Below, in pieces: positions 17,416 to 26,953 of a DNA stretch of 64,000 nucleotides (its first letter is position 1; the number at the start of each line of letters is the position of its first letter). The notes under the pieces are model-generated. The model had not been told where the DNA came from and ran no database searches. It saw nothing but the letters and a program-made list of their open reading frames with translations. A program made the translations under genes and the position numbers. Origin of the DNA: Shewanella sairae (lineage in GTDB: Bacteria > Pseudomonadota > Gammaproteobacteria > Enterobacterales > Shewanellaceae); the NCBI RefSeq assembly GCF_023283535.1, contig NZ_JAKILT010000028.1, positions 1 to 64,000 on the forward strand, given 5' to 3'.

Positions 17416-17898
17416 TGCTCAGTTATGAATCTTTATTTTAGCCTATTAGTCTAATTTCTAAGTCTAGTCTTTCATTTCAGTCTGGTGTTCTGTGTTCTGT
17501 GTTCTGTGTTCTGTGCGCTATTTAAGTTGGCTACTATAGCCATCTTGAATAGCAATACTGATTGTTATAAAACTTTGCTAGCCAAAAAGCTAAGAAATAG
17601 CTAATTCAATTGTCTATCTATTTAAAGCGCTATTTGAAGCGCATCCTTTACGGTATATATCTACAGCATTCTTCTGCTACTTAGTTTTACCTTGTTCATC
17701 AATTGTTACAACAACGGCGATGCCTAAATCAGTATACGCTGCCACTGCTGTTAATGTTTTGTTATCTTAAGCATCCATATCCTCTTTAGGTTTAAGTGTG
17801 TACTCATATCTGAAAACCACAAAGGACAAAGGATTAACCAGCGCTAGACTCATGTCTGGCTGCGGATTATACGGATCACAAGACAACAGGAAATCGAT
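17416..17898. other. intergenic region with a heptamer array
   Basis: No gene recognised. Four tandem copies of GTTCTGT occupy 17487-17514. The end carries the leader of the aminopeptidase with ribosome site AGGAAA. Confidence 0.55.
17487..17514. repeat. GTTCTGT heptanucleotide array
   Basis: Four perfect tandem GTTCTGT units downstream of the pseudouridine synthase. This is the second of three short tandem arrays in the 15.9-20.7 kb interval. Confidence 0.9.
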
Positions 17899-20478
17899 AT
17901 GTATCGAATAGTCACCGCGACTCTCGTGTCGCTGACATGTGCTGCTAGCTATCAAGCACAGGCAAATGAATATGTACTCAGCAAAGTCGCAAAACCCATT
18001 TCTCAAAGCGTAGCAATGACTTTAGATCCTAATAAGGATGATTTTTTCGGTAACACTTCAATTAAGCTTGAAGTATTGAGCGCGACTCAACAGTTACAGC
18101 TTAACGGTGTGGCGTATTTACCGAGTAATATTCAATTAGCTGGTGCGAAAGACTGCAGCATGACATCTAAGCAATTAGATACGGGAATCGTATTATTTAA
18201 TTGTGCTCATGAAATTACTCCAGGCCAATATACGTTGTCGATGGACTTTGAAGCGCCTTATAACAGGCAATCTGTAGGTCTCTACAAAACAATGGATGGC
18301 GGTTTACCGTATCTATTTACTCAGTTTGAAATGAGTGATGCTCGTCGCGCGTTTCCTGTTTTTGATGAGCCGGAATATAAAATCCCATTTCAAGTAACGA
18401 TCACGGCGCCTAAAACAGACAAGGTATATAGCAATACGCCAGAAACAAAAACCACGACTGCAGACAATATGACAACACATGTTTTTGCTGAAACGAAACC
18501 ACTATCAAGTTATTTGGTGGCTTTCGCAGTCGGTCAGTTTGAAGAGATCCCTGTGTCTGGAATGAAAGTGCCGGGTAGAGTCATCACCACTAAAGGCAAA
18601 ATAGAGCTAGCGCAATATGCAGCGAAACAGATGCCAATTGTATTAAGTGCGCTTGAGGAGTACTTCGGTGTGGATTACCCCTATGCCAAACTTGATACCG
18701 TGGCTGTACCTGAGTTTCCATTTGGTGCGATGGAAAATGCCGGTTTAATTACTTATAGAGAAGATATTCTCCTTCTCGATGAAGCTACAGCTAGCCAAAA
18801 CAGTAAAGAGCGTGCGGTATCAATTATTGGTCATGAGCTTGCTCATCAATGGTACGGTAATTTAGTGACAATGCAGTGGTGGAATGACCTATGGTTGAAC
18901 GAAGCCTTTGCAAGTTGGATGGCGGCAAAAGTCACCCATCAAACGCACCCGGAATTTGAATCTAACCTATCATTGTCAAAGAACTATGTGATGGCATTAG
19001 ATTCTAGAGTATCAACTAAGCCTATTCGTAAACCGATTAAAACAGAAGCCGACATCATGGATGGTCTTGGACTTGCCTATAACAAAGGTGAAGCGGTACT
19101 TGATATGGTTGAAAATTATATTGGCGTCGATGCTTTTAATAAAGGTATTCGCCAATATATAAAAGATCATGCATATAAAAATACCGAAGCAGATGATCTA
19201 TGGAACGCGCTAAGCAAGGCGTCAGGTAAAGATGTCGGAAAAGTGTTAAGTACCTTTATCGAACAATCTTCTTATCCTCTGGTTAATGTGTCTGTTGATG
19301 GTAAACGACTCACCTTAAACCAAAAGCGTTTTGTTACTGCTGGTACAGATGCGCCAGCGCAGCGTTGGACTGTACCCGTTTCAATTAAGTACGGTAAAGG
19401 TAATACAGTAGAGCAAACAACAGTATTACTAGAGAAGGACAGCCAAACTTTCGAACTTGCTTTCGCACCAGAATGGGTTTATCCCGATGCCGATGCGATG
19501 GGTTATTACCGCTGGTTACTAGATGAAGTTCAAATGACTCAGCTGCTTAACAACGCAAAATCAAAGCTATCAGTGCGTGAAAGAAAAGCGTTAGTTTTAG
19601 CGGCTGATGCCTTATTAGATGCAGGCTTGGTAAGTGGCGGTGAGTTATTAAATATTCTGGGCGAGTTTATTGATGATCCGCATCCCGAGGTTGTTTCAAC
19701 TGCGCTGGGTTACTTACAATCACAAAAGGGTACGTTTATCGATGAAAGTAATCAGCAAAAATGGGCGAAATTTATCGCAGCCCGTGCTCAGGTTGCTATC
19801 GATAAGTATGGACTAGAAGTTAAGCCTGGCGAAAACACTGCTGTTAGCAAGTTAAGGCCTACACTAGTTCAGTTACTGGCATTTGAAGCCGAAGATAGAG
19901 CAACGATAGTGACAGCGACAAAAGAAGCGAAAAGCTATTTATCTGGAAGCGATAAGGTTGATCCCTATTTAATTGGGACTCATTTGACGATTGCTATCTA
20001 CAATGGCGATAGTAGTTTACTCGATCAAGCTAAACGGGTTTTTGAAACCACCAAAGATCCATTGAAACGTACTCGTTTAATGATGGCACTCGGTTATGCG
20101 CCTACGAAGGAGTTACAGTCTGATATTCTGGCCTACACGCTAACGGATAACATAAAAGCACCGGATCTACGTTATATCTTAGCAGGCCAAGACTATAGCA
20201 AAGAACGCAAACAACGCTTCAGAAATTGGGTTTATGCTAACTATGCGGAAATTAAAGATAAGCTTCCGCCATTTGCTGTTGCCAATATTCCTTACTACAC
20301 AGGTTCTGGTTGTGAGGCTGATGCATTGATTAAAACAGAAAATTTCTTTAAGTCTAAGTTAGCAACCACACCCGAGTATGGCCGCACCTTGGCTAAACTT
20401 GAAGAAAGCGTTAATAACTGTGTCGCATTGAAGCAAAGAGAGCAGGCAAGTGTAGAAGCTTATCTGAATAGATTATGA
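17899..20478 (+). CDS. secreted M1-family aminopeptidase
   Basis: 859-residue zinc aminopeptidase with signal peptide MYRIVTATLVSLTCAASYQAQA. Its N-terminal beta domain is followed by the exopeptidase motif GAMENAG, the zinc site HELAH (H312, H316) with E335 in LNEAFASW, and a C-terminal ERAP1-like helical domain of about 350 residues. It removes N-terminal residues from peptides, here in the periplasm or outside the cell, unlike cytosolic PepN. This fits a marine heterotroph that grows on peptides. ATG 17899 has AGGAAA at a proper distance. Monocistronic, with a strong terminator. Confidence 0.93.
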   Translation: MYRIVTATLVSLTCAASYQAQANEYVLSKVAKPISQSVAMTLDPNKDDFFGNTSIKLEVLSATQQLQLNGVAYLPSNIQLAGAKDCSMTSKQLDTGIVLFNCAHEITPGQYTLSMDFEAPYNRQSVGLYKTMDGGLPYLFTQFEMSDARRAFPVFDEPEYKIPFQVTITAPKTDKVYSNTPETKTTTADNMTTHVFAETKPLSSYLVAFAVGQFEEIPVSGMKVPGRVITTKGKIELAQYAAKQMPIVLSALEEYFGVDYPYAKLDTVAVPEFPFGAMENAGLITYREDILLLDEATASQNSKERAVSIIGHELAHQWYGNLVTMQWWNDLWLNEAFASWMAAKVTHQTHPEFESNLSLSKNYVMALDSRVSTKPIRKPIKTEADIMDGLGLAYNKGEAVLDMVENYIGVDAFNKGIRQYIKDHAYKNTEADDLWNALSKASGKDVGKVLSTFIEQSSYPLVNVSVDGKRLTLNQKRFVTAGTDAPAQRWTVPVSIKYGKGNTVEQTTVLLEKDSQTFELAFAPEWVYPDADAMGYYRWLLDEVQMTQLLNNAKSKLSVRERKALVLAADALLDAGLVSGGELLNILGEFIDDPHPEVVSTALGYLQSQKGTFIDESNQQKWAKFIAARAQVAIDKYGLEVKPGENTAVSKLRPTLVQLLAFEAEDRATIVTATKEAKSYLSGSDKVDPYLIGTHLTIAIYNGDSSLLDQAKRVFETTKDPLKRTRLMMALGYAPTKELQSDILAYTLTDNIKAPDLRYILAGQDYSKERKQRFRNWVYANYAEIKDKLPPFAVANIPYYTGSGCEADALIKTENFFKSKLATTPEYGRTLAKLEESVNNCVALKQREQASVEAYLNRL

Positions 20479-20542
20479 TCAGATAGCCCCTAATTAAATA
20501 GATTCATGCGCTAACTTAATCTATTTAAACTCAACGAGTAAT

Positions 20543-20574
20543 AAAAAGGCCTGTATTATAGCAGGCCTTTTTTT
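20543..20574 (+). terminator. intrinsic terminator after the M1 aminopeptidase
   Basis: AAAAAGGCCTG and CAGGCCTTTTTTT form a stem around a TATTATAG loop with a seven-T tail. Confidence 0.9.
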
Positions 20575-21509
20575 ATGTCGAGCTTTACCAAATATAATTT
20601 TCGTGTTGATTTCACATGCGCAAGATACCTATTATTAATGGTAGAACTCATCAATAGAAAGCATTTAAGCATTTAAGTGTTTAAGTGTTTAAGTGTTTAA
20701 GTGTTTAAGTGTTAAAAAATTAATGGTTTTAGAATATAAAGACCTTAAATTAGCTTAACGACGATGATTTAACAGTCGATTTGAAAGCTGGTTTTATAGC
20801 AGTTTGTATAGATTGTGGGAAACACAACTCCTAACGGGTATCTAGTTTGCGAGCAGTTGTAAGTTACTGTTTAATAGGGTTAATATTGCTGTTTAGATAC
20901 TTGTTATCTTGATGCTATGATACTTAATGGAGCGCCTACTTCTCCAAATACTGTATCATTTATATCTATTTCAAAGTGACTTTATAAATTTTTATACTTA
21001 TTTAATATGGAGGGTTTTACAACAAAGTCACTAATAGTGAAATAGGCATATATTATAAATAGTTAAGGAAAGTTATCACAAGGTTGTAAATATAGGTTTT
21101 TTAAATCAGTTATCGAAAGTGTTAAATAGGAATAGATTTATGTCAATAAAGGGCAAGGAAGAACTATTTAAGCCGCATAGGTAGTTAACAATCTAAAAAA
21201 TAACAATAACTAATTTGTTTTTATAGCTTATCTTTTAGCGCTGATTTTGTTATGACTTTTGATGACATAACTTTTAGAGCTTATAATCATTTCCTGACGA
21301 TTTAATTTTATTCGTGATTAACATAAATTTAAAGCATTTAAGTCATGTTAAAACTTAGAATAATTATCATAAATTTCCAGCCAATTTATAAACACAAAAT
21401 TTTCATGTTTAAACTCTTGTTACTCTGAATGTTTGCGCTACCGTAAATTGAATTATTATAAAATGGCTAAGCGAAAACTAAACATAAGCATGTCGCTAAG
21501 ATTAAAACT
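20575..21509. other. AT-rich gene-free region
   Basis: More than 0.9 kb with no credible gene, strongly AT-rich. It holds an octamer array (separate entry) and an imperfect dyad GTTATG...CATAAC at about 21251-21273. It lies downstream of a recombinase gene and may be part of an acquired segment. Confidence 0.5.
20661..20715. repeat. octanucleotide array GCATTTAA/GTGTTTAA
   Basis: Two GCATTTAA units are followed by four GTGTTTAA units and a one-base-shorter copy (GTGTTAA). It lies about 90 bp past the aminopeptidase terminator, outside any gene. Confidence 0.9.
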
Positions 21510-22565
21510 CTAGTCTTTAGGTTTCAAGTAGTGGCGAAGAGAACGGGGATCGGTATGACCGGTTCTGCCCATAATGTACAAGTGGTCTTTATCATTTTCA
21601 TGCAGCTGAGTCACACAACCACTGCGTAAACTATGGGCACCGTAAAACTTAGAGTTAAGTCCGGCTTTATCGCAATACTTTTTGATCATTTGATAAATAT
21701 CATCACCGCGTAGAAAACCTTTACCCACTTTCGGTTTTAGCAACTGATAATCTCTTAGGCTATTACCATCACGGCTCAATGACCTGAAAAGGTGACCTTG
21801 CTTGATCCCTGTGGTATCGATCCACTGCTTTACAATTTCATAGGCTGAAAAAGTTTCGTCTTTTGGGAGATCTTTCCATTCCCTTTGCCCTTGCTGATTG
21901 CTTTTGGAGTAGGGCAGTCTGACTTTTAATTTATCCCTTAAAAAACTTAAGTGTTCTACTTTTACCTCTGCTAATTCTGAACGGCGAAATCCGCCTTGCA
22001 TACCAAGTTGTAAAATAGCTTTATCTCTTAGGCGGGTGAGTTGCTGTGGTTGCTGATCGATGACCGACAACAACATTTCTAATTCATCATAAGTGATAGG
22101 TTGCTGATCATAGTCAGAGATCTGACGATATTGATTTCGCATTAAGCCGCGCATCACTCGAACAACTAAAGGGTGCTCAGTTGGAGAATGATATCCGGCT
22201 TGAATATGAAAGAATCGAATCGCTGCTAAACGGGAATTGATTGTTTGTTTAGACAGCTGGTGGCCACTTTTTTCTTGATACAATTCTTTTTGATGACCGA
22301 TAAAAGAAATGATACTTCTAGGGTCAGCAGGCAAGGGGCTTAAACCATGTTGCTCGCAGTAGGACTGAAATATTGAAAAACTAGAAGAATAGACTCTTTT
22401 AGTGTTTTCAGAGATCTCGTATTGGGTTTCTTCAGCTGCACTTTTATAGTCATCTAAAATTGAAACTGGTAGCTGTTGTTCTTGAAAGAACTTTTCATCG
22501 CTTGTCGAACCGGCCGAACCTCGGCTAAAAACCTGATTTTGGAAAGATGTTATAGCGGATTTCAT
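21510..22565 (-). CDS. tyrosine-type site-specific recombinase/integrase
   Basis: 351-residue phage-integrase-family protein. The N-terminal SAM-like core-binding domain (about 50-150, TKRVYSSSFSIFQSYCEQHGL) precedes the catalytic domain with Arg in GGFRRSELAEV, HSLRSG (H-x-x-R), GRTGHTD and the nucleophile Tyr in RHYLKPKD near the C-terminus. All catalytic residues are present, so it could be active. It is not beside a tRNA gene, has no excisionase neighbour, and is surrounded by about 2 kb of AT-rich gene-poor DNA, so it may be what remains of an integrated element or a solo recombinase. Confidence 0.88.
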   Translation of the reverse strand: MKSAITSFQNQVFSRGSAGSTSDEKFFQEQQLPVSILDDYKSAAEETQYEISENTKRVYSSSFSIFQSYCEQHGLSPLPADPRSIISFIGHQKELYQEKSGHQLSKQTINSRLAAIRFFHIQAGYHSPTEHPLVVRVMRGLMRNQYRQISDYDQQPITYDELEMLLSVIDQQPQQLTRLRDKAILQLGMQGGFRRSELAEVKVEHLSFLRDKLKVRLPYSKSNQQGQREWKDLPKDETFSAYEIVKQWIDTTGIKQGHLFRSLSRDGNSLRDYQLLKPKVGKGFLRGDDIYQMIKKYCDKAGLNSKFYGAHSLRSGCVTQLHENDKDHLYIMGRTGHTDPRSLRHYLKPKD

Positions 22566-23628
22566 CAGATTTTTGGCCTTTTAGCGAACTTTCATCACGA
22601 ATAATAAACATACAAATTAGACTAGTTTGCCCCAGATCTACAGCTGACAGCAGTTTGATAACAGCATCTAGGCTTTTATCAATAAACTATGCTGGTGGAT
22701 AAACAGTCAAAATCGAGCGTTATTCTACCTAAAATCGCTATTCCCTACCAGTGATAATCGTCATTATCACTGGTAGTGGTTGCTAAAAGTTGAAAGTACT
22801 CAGAGTTGTATGGTTTATATACAAGGGTGATGGTTAGAATGATTTAAATAGAAAAGGATCTCTATTTTTCAGGCTTGATGAGTTGGGAGAGTCACTTATT
22901 TTGACTGCTTTCTATTTGAAAGTAATGGGGGGATTATCATCAATCAGGTTGTCTATTAAAGTATGGCACAACCATACTAATATGGTAGTTATAACTTTTT
23001 TCCGTTAAAATGGTTAAGTTTTATTCGATTCAGGTTTGCTTAGCAGTTGGCTAATTTTAAATTTAATAGCAGCGTAACCCTAGATTAGCTAATACATAAA
23101 AGAGTGGTTACCCATACTAAAGGCGTGGTGACTTCTATCTTTTCAAAATCAAAAATAATCTTCGATAAGTTTCTTTATGTGCGGGCATATCGAATAATGG
23201 GTTATTAGTAGGAGTTCTAGATAGCGGATGTTTGATATTAGAAATTGAAAGTTAAGACAGGGAGAATAGTTTACAGAATAGCCAAGCGCATATTAAGTTT
23301 CCCCTATTGATTATCAACATAGATTAACTAAGTTAGCTATTTACTTAAAGCTAAATCAGTATTCACTACTTAATTAAATGTGAAATGATTAAATTTGCAC
23401 TTATGCCTTATTTGATTAACATCTGATTTAAGTCGAGGTTCTGTTTGTGAGTAGGGGAGAGTAAGTCATCTTTTTCCATAATATTAACTAGGTTTATCGC
23501 AAAATTTATCATTTTATCCAAATGCTTAAACGGGTCAAATAATCTTAAATCATAGTAGATTTATGGTTTTAATATGGTTTAACCACTTTATTGGGTGATA
23601 CTATCAATCGCCATCACTTTTCTAAAAA
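22566..23628. other. AT-rich gene-free region with palindromes
   Basis: About 1.06 kb with no convincing gene. It contains a 30-base perfect palindrome (separate entry) and GTATGG-CACAA-CCATAC at 22961-22977, with CCATACTAA recurring near 23108. The rest is featureless AT-rich sequence between the recombinase and an orphan gene. Confidence 0.5.
22746..22775. promoter_or_regulatory. 30-base perfect palindrome upstream of the recombinase
   Basis: Arms TACCAGTGATAAT and ATTATCACTGGTA flank CGTC. It lies about 180 bases before the recombinase start on the minus strand. No T tract follows on either strand, so a protein-binding site (operator or recombination core) is more likely than a terminator. 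Confidence 0.55.
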
Positions 23629-24258
23629 GTGCATACTTATAATAACTTATATAGTGCTGTTGAGCTTTCACATGCTAATATATGGTTATACCATTCTTAT
23701 TTGAATCCACCAATTCATATAGCTAGGAACGATATTCATATGCCGGAACAAGTACTTGAAATCTGTAATTTATGGCAATATCACCAGTTAAAGCCTAAAG
23801 CAGGAAGAAGGCTTAAGCTACTAGAAATAGAAGAAATTGTTATTGCCTTGCCGTTGTTGTATCGATTGATCTCGTTATCAGAGTTCAGTAATAGAGCTGA
23901 TTGGTTTGTTGATCTTGATATCGAACATCGTAACTCACTATATATTGAGTTAAGTGAAAGTCTATCTAAGTTAAATAAGCTACGAAAAACCAATGAAGAT
24001 CTAAGTGTAGCTTTATCTATCAGCAATAAATTGTTAAATAGATATTTTAGTGATTATGGTTGGAGGATGGTTAGAAAAGAGCTTTCGCAAATAAAAAAAC
24101 GGAAGAAAAAATCTCACATTGAAATAAGTAACGACTTAGTCAGTCGTCTTAAGGAGTATATGGCAAGTCATCAAATTGATACTTTTGACCAAGCGATTGA
24201 TACTTTGTTAAGTGAGCAAGCAAGCTTTGCTCAACAAGAAATTGATAACTTATATTAA
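23629..24258 (+). CDS. orphan protein with ribbon-helix-helix-like C-terminus
   Basis: 209 residues, not recognised. The N-terminal 150 residues are predicted mostly helical. A basic stretch KKRKKKSH is followed by HIEISNDLVSRLKEYMASHQIDTFDQAIDTLLSE, which has the strand-helix-helix pattern of ribbon-helix-helix DNA binders. A helical domain, then a basic linker, then a C-terminal RHH is the layout of MatP, but direct sequence similarity to MatP is weak. The start is GTG 23629 with a poor ribosome site; ATG 23740 (MPEQVLEIC) is an alternative. Isolated in AT-rich DNA. Confidence 0.65.
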   Translation: MHTYNNLYSAVELSHANIWLYHSYLNPPIHIARNDIHMPEQVLEICNLWQYHQLKPKAGRRLKLLEIEEIVIALPLLYRLISLSEFSNRADWFVDLDIEHRNSLYIELSESLSKLNKLRKTNEDLSVALSISNKLLNRYFSDYGWRMVRKELSQIKKRKKKSHIEISNDLVSRLKEYMASHQIDTFDQAIDTLLSEQASFAQQEIDNLY

Positions 24259-24326
24259 CAAAATACTAAGTAAGCTTATTATAAAGTCGACGCAGTAAAA
24301 GTGTTTGGTTATTCGCTGCGTCGGTT

Positions 24327-25370
24327 TTATTTTAGCTTAGATAAGGCTTGTTGAGTCATCCTTTGACTGAATTTATTTCTTTTGTTGTGTGTTGGAGCCC
24401 AGCCAGCTAAAAATCTTTCAAAGTCTGCCCAGGACAAATCAACCAGATCGCTCCAGTCCTTAACTACTCTTTTTGCATCAATTTGTGGGTGGTATTGGTT
24501 AATCGCTTTCGTGAGTATACTGAAATAGTCATGCATTAAAAGTTCGAAATTATTCTCGAGAACTGACTCTGATAAACAACTCCCAAGAAAATAAATTACG
24601 TCTTTTACACCGATGCCATAACCTGTGTACTGGAAATCTACCGCAGCGACTTGAGTTAAACTATCGTTAAAACAAAAGTTAGCAAGCTTAGCATCGCCGT
24701 GGATAATTGTCTGATATTTACTATTATTCAATAGCTTATCTATTTTATATGCGGCAGATTTAAGAGGAGACTCCGGCGTTGCCTGTAGTTCATCTTTTCT
24801 TGTTGCCAAGTGCCAATAGCTACCAATACTCCAGAGATCATCTGTTTTAGCTTGGCTACTTGGTGATAAAAAAAGTGCATGAAAATGTGCTAACCAACTT
24901 AATACTACTTTTGATTCTAATGCAGATAATTGCTGCGCTCGTTTAGCATAGCCTTGTGCATCTAAGTCTGATAGTAACAGCAATGTTGCATTTTGATGAC
25001 TTCCTGCGTAAATAACCTCTTTTGCAGAACAATACTCAGCTTCTAATTTAGGCACAGGGCATGATTTATTACACTTGCTAGCCCAGTTGCGATAAAAATT
25101 AACTTCTACCAGATATGAATCTAGCTTTCGTTTGTGAGACGTTTCATTTGCCCAACTTCTGGGATGACTTATTTTTTGTGGAGGTGAAATATGTTTTACA
25201 ATGAGAGTCGAAATTTCTGTGTTGGTTGTTTGAGTATTTCGAGTAATTTCATATCGTGAAATATCGCCGTACCCGGACCAAAGTGATTGAATTGTTTCTT
25301 TTTTTACACAAGAGTCACATTGGAGTAATTGTTTGATAATGCTTTGAGTTTCAACTGTTTTAAGCTGCAT
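24327..25370 (-). CDS. APH/EcKinase-like small-molecule phosphotransferase
   Basis: 347-residue kinase-fold protein of the aminoglycoside phosphotransferase / choline kinase / ecdysteroid-kinase-like group. Brenner-type catalytic motif IIHGDAKLANFCF (HGDxxxxN) and metal-binding AVDFQYTGYGIGVKDVIYFLG are intact. The N-terminal lobe is divergent. Enzymes of this group phosphorylate hydroxyls of small metabolites; the substrate cannot be predicted. Followed by a convergent gene; no operon partner. Confidence 0.8.
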   Translation of the reverse strand: MQLKTVETQSIIKQLLQCDSCVKKETIQSLWSGYGDISRYEITRNTQTTNTEISTLIVKHISPPQKISHPRSWANETSHKRKLDSYLVEVNFYRNWASKCNKSCPVPKLEAEYCSAKEVIYAGSHQNATLLLLSDLDAQGYAKRAQQLSALESKVVLSWLAHFHALFLSPSSQAKTDDLWSIGSYWHLATRKDELQATPESPLKSAAYKIDKLLNNSKYQTIIHGDAKLANFCFNDSLTQVAAVDFQYTGYGIGVKDVIYFLGSCLSESVLENNFELLMHDYFSILTKAINQYHPQIDAKRVVKDWSDLVDLSWADFERFLAGWAPTHNKRNKFSQRMTQQALSKLK

Positions 25371-25960
25371 TTTAAAACCTTTTCTTTGATTCAGTCAGCT
25401 AATAAGCAGGTTAGAGGTTGTATTATTCTTGACTAAGATCAATTGCTCTCGTGAGCTTAATTGTTGCAAAAATGGTTAGTTAATATAACGATACCACAAG
25501 GGGCGCATTTTACTGTTTACGTCAGTATTTTATGCACATCTATTTTCTATTGTCGAAAAAGTCGAAAGTATGTAATAAACAGTATCATCATAAGCTTAAT
25601 TGAACACTCTGCAACTAAGTTATATGTATAAAGCATCTAAAATGTATGTTTATTAAATCAGAGCCTTAGCTGCTACATTTGGCAATGTTCTGCTGTATAG
25701 GTGAAGCCTTAGATTGGCCTTATAAATTCAGACAGAATATAAAGTTCAACCATTACTAATTGTAAACATCTGTTTACTCAGTATGAAACGTGTTTTTCAA
25801 TAAATACTAATCTCTACTTTGGTTGGCTCATTATATACTAGGATATTCGCTACACTTGTAGCGGTAGAGTTACATTCTCTCATTTAGACTAGCGTGGTCG
25901 GCAGCATAATGTCTGTCTCGCTAAGAATTTCGATGTTCAGTTAAAGGAAGTCATTCACAA
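25371..25960. other. intergenic region, no gene seen
   Basis: A 590-base AT-rich stretch between two divergent genes. It must contain their promoters. No repeat or hairpin stands out. AAAGGAAG at 25943-25950 is the ribosome site of the SDR gene. Confidence 0.5.
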
Positions 25961-26650
25961 ATGCATGTTTTTATTACCGGAGCGAATAGGGGGATTGGGT
26001 TAACCTTTGTTAAGCAATATTTAAATTTAGGTTGGAGAGTAACTGCTTGTTGTAGAGACCTTGAGACTGCTAACGAACTAGTAGCGCTAACAGCTCGCTA
26101 CGAATCACTTACAACAGTTGAAATCGACTTAGAGAACCTTGATGAATTACAAGTGAATGATTTGGCTCTACCGACAGATTTAATAGATTTAGTGATTCAC
26201 AACGCGGGATATTATGGCCCAAAGAAAGTCAGGTTTGAAAACATTGATTTATCTGAATGGAGAAAGGTTTTAGAAGTCAATACTTTAGCTCCATTATTGT
26301 TAAGTGAACTATTGTATCCAAAATTGAATATTACAGGTAATTGTGCTTTAGTCTTTATTTCATCTAAAGTTGGGAGTATGGCCGATAATACAAGTGGTGG
26401 TGGATACTATTATCGTTCTTCTAAAGCTGCGTTGAACTCGGTGGTCAAAAGTTTAGCGATTGATTTAACATCAGTTGGCGTAAAGTGTGTTGCATTACAC
26501 CCTGGCTGGGTATTAACTGACATGGGGGGGCCTCATGCTCTTATTAGTACAGACACCTCAGTAGCGGGAATGATAAGCGTGATTGGCTCTTTGACCCAGC
26601 AACAAAGTGGTGCTTTTCTCGACTTTCAAGGAAAAAGCATCCCTTGGTAA
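25961..26650 (+). CDS. SDR-family NAD(P)-dependent oxidoreductase (CsgA/C-factor-like)
   Basis: 229-residue short-chain dehydrogenase/reductase. Cofactor motif TGANRGIGL at residues 6-14, HNAGYYG, a catalytic Ser in FISSKVGSM, and YYYRSSKAAL giving Tyr and Lys of YxxxK. The C-terminal HPGWVLTDMGG resembles the C-factor-like subgroup. The substrate is unknown. It has a good ribosome site but no operon partner. Confidence 0.88.
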   Translation: MHVFITGANRGIGLTFVKQYLNLGWRVTACCRDLETANELVALTARYESLTTVEIDLENLDELQVNDLALPTDLIDLVIHNAGYYGPKKVRFENIDLSEWRKVLEVNTLAPLLLSELLYPKLNITGNCALVFISSKVGSMADNTSGGGYYYRSSKAALNSVVKSLAIDLTSVGVKCVALHPGWVLTDMGGPHALISTDTSVAGMISVIGSLTQQQSGAFLDFQGKSIPW

Positions 26651-26953
26651 TTCTACTAATATGTATTTAGGTTTGGGTCAGAAGTTTGGGGATTTTGCAC
26701 CATGCTGCTAAAAATACGCTTAATTTTTACGCTGTAGCCATTGGGTTTTGAGGTTTTAAGCGCTAGACTAAAAGAGATTTTAAGAGACACATCAGTCGTT
26801 TATGTGGTCAAAAAATGACGACGAAGGTCTCATTTTTCAGGATTTATCATCAAATCCTATTCGTTTGTGGAAAATAACTAAAAATTAGTTTGCATCTGCT
26901 GAAAAAAGGAGTACTTTCGCGCTCCTTAATTTAACTTAACTGGAAGAATTGTA
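26651..26953. other. intergenic region, no gene seen
   Basis: A 300-base leader before the RimB-RimK-type gene. No terminator with a T tract was seen after the SDR gene and no other feature could be supported. Confidence 0.5.

Noticed and set aside
17767..18006. 79-residue minus-strand open frame over the aminopeptidase start
   Set aside because: Overlaps the signal-peptide coding region of a certain gene in antisense; chance frame.
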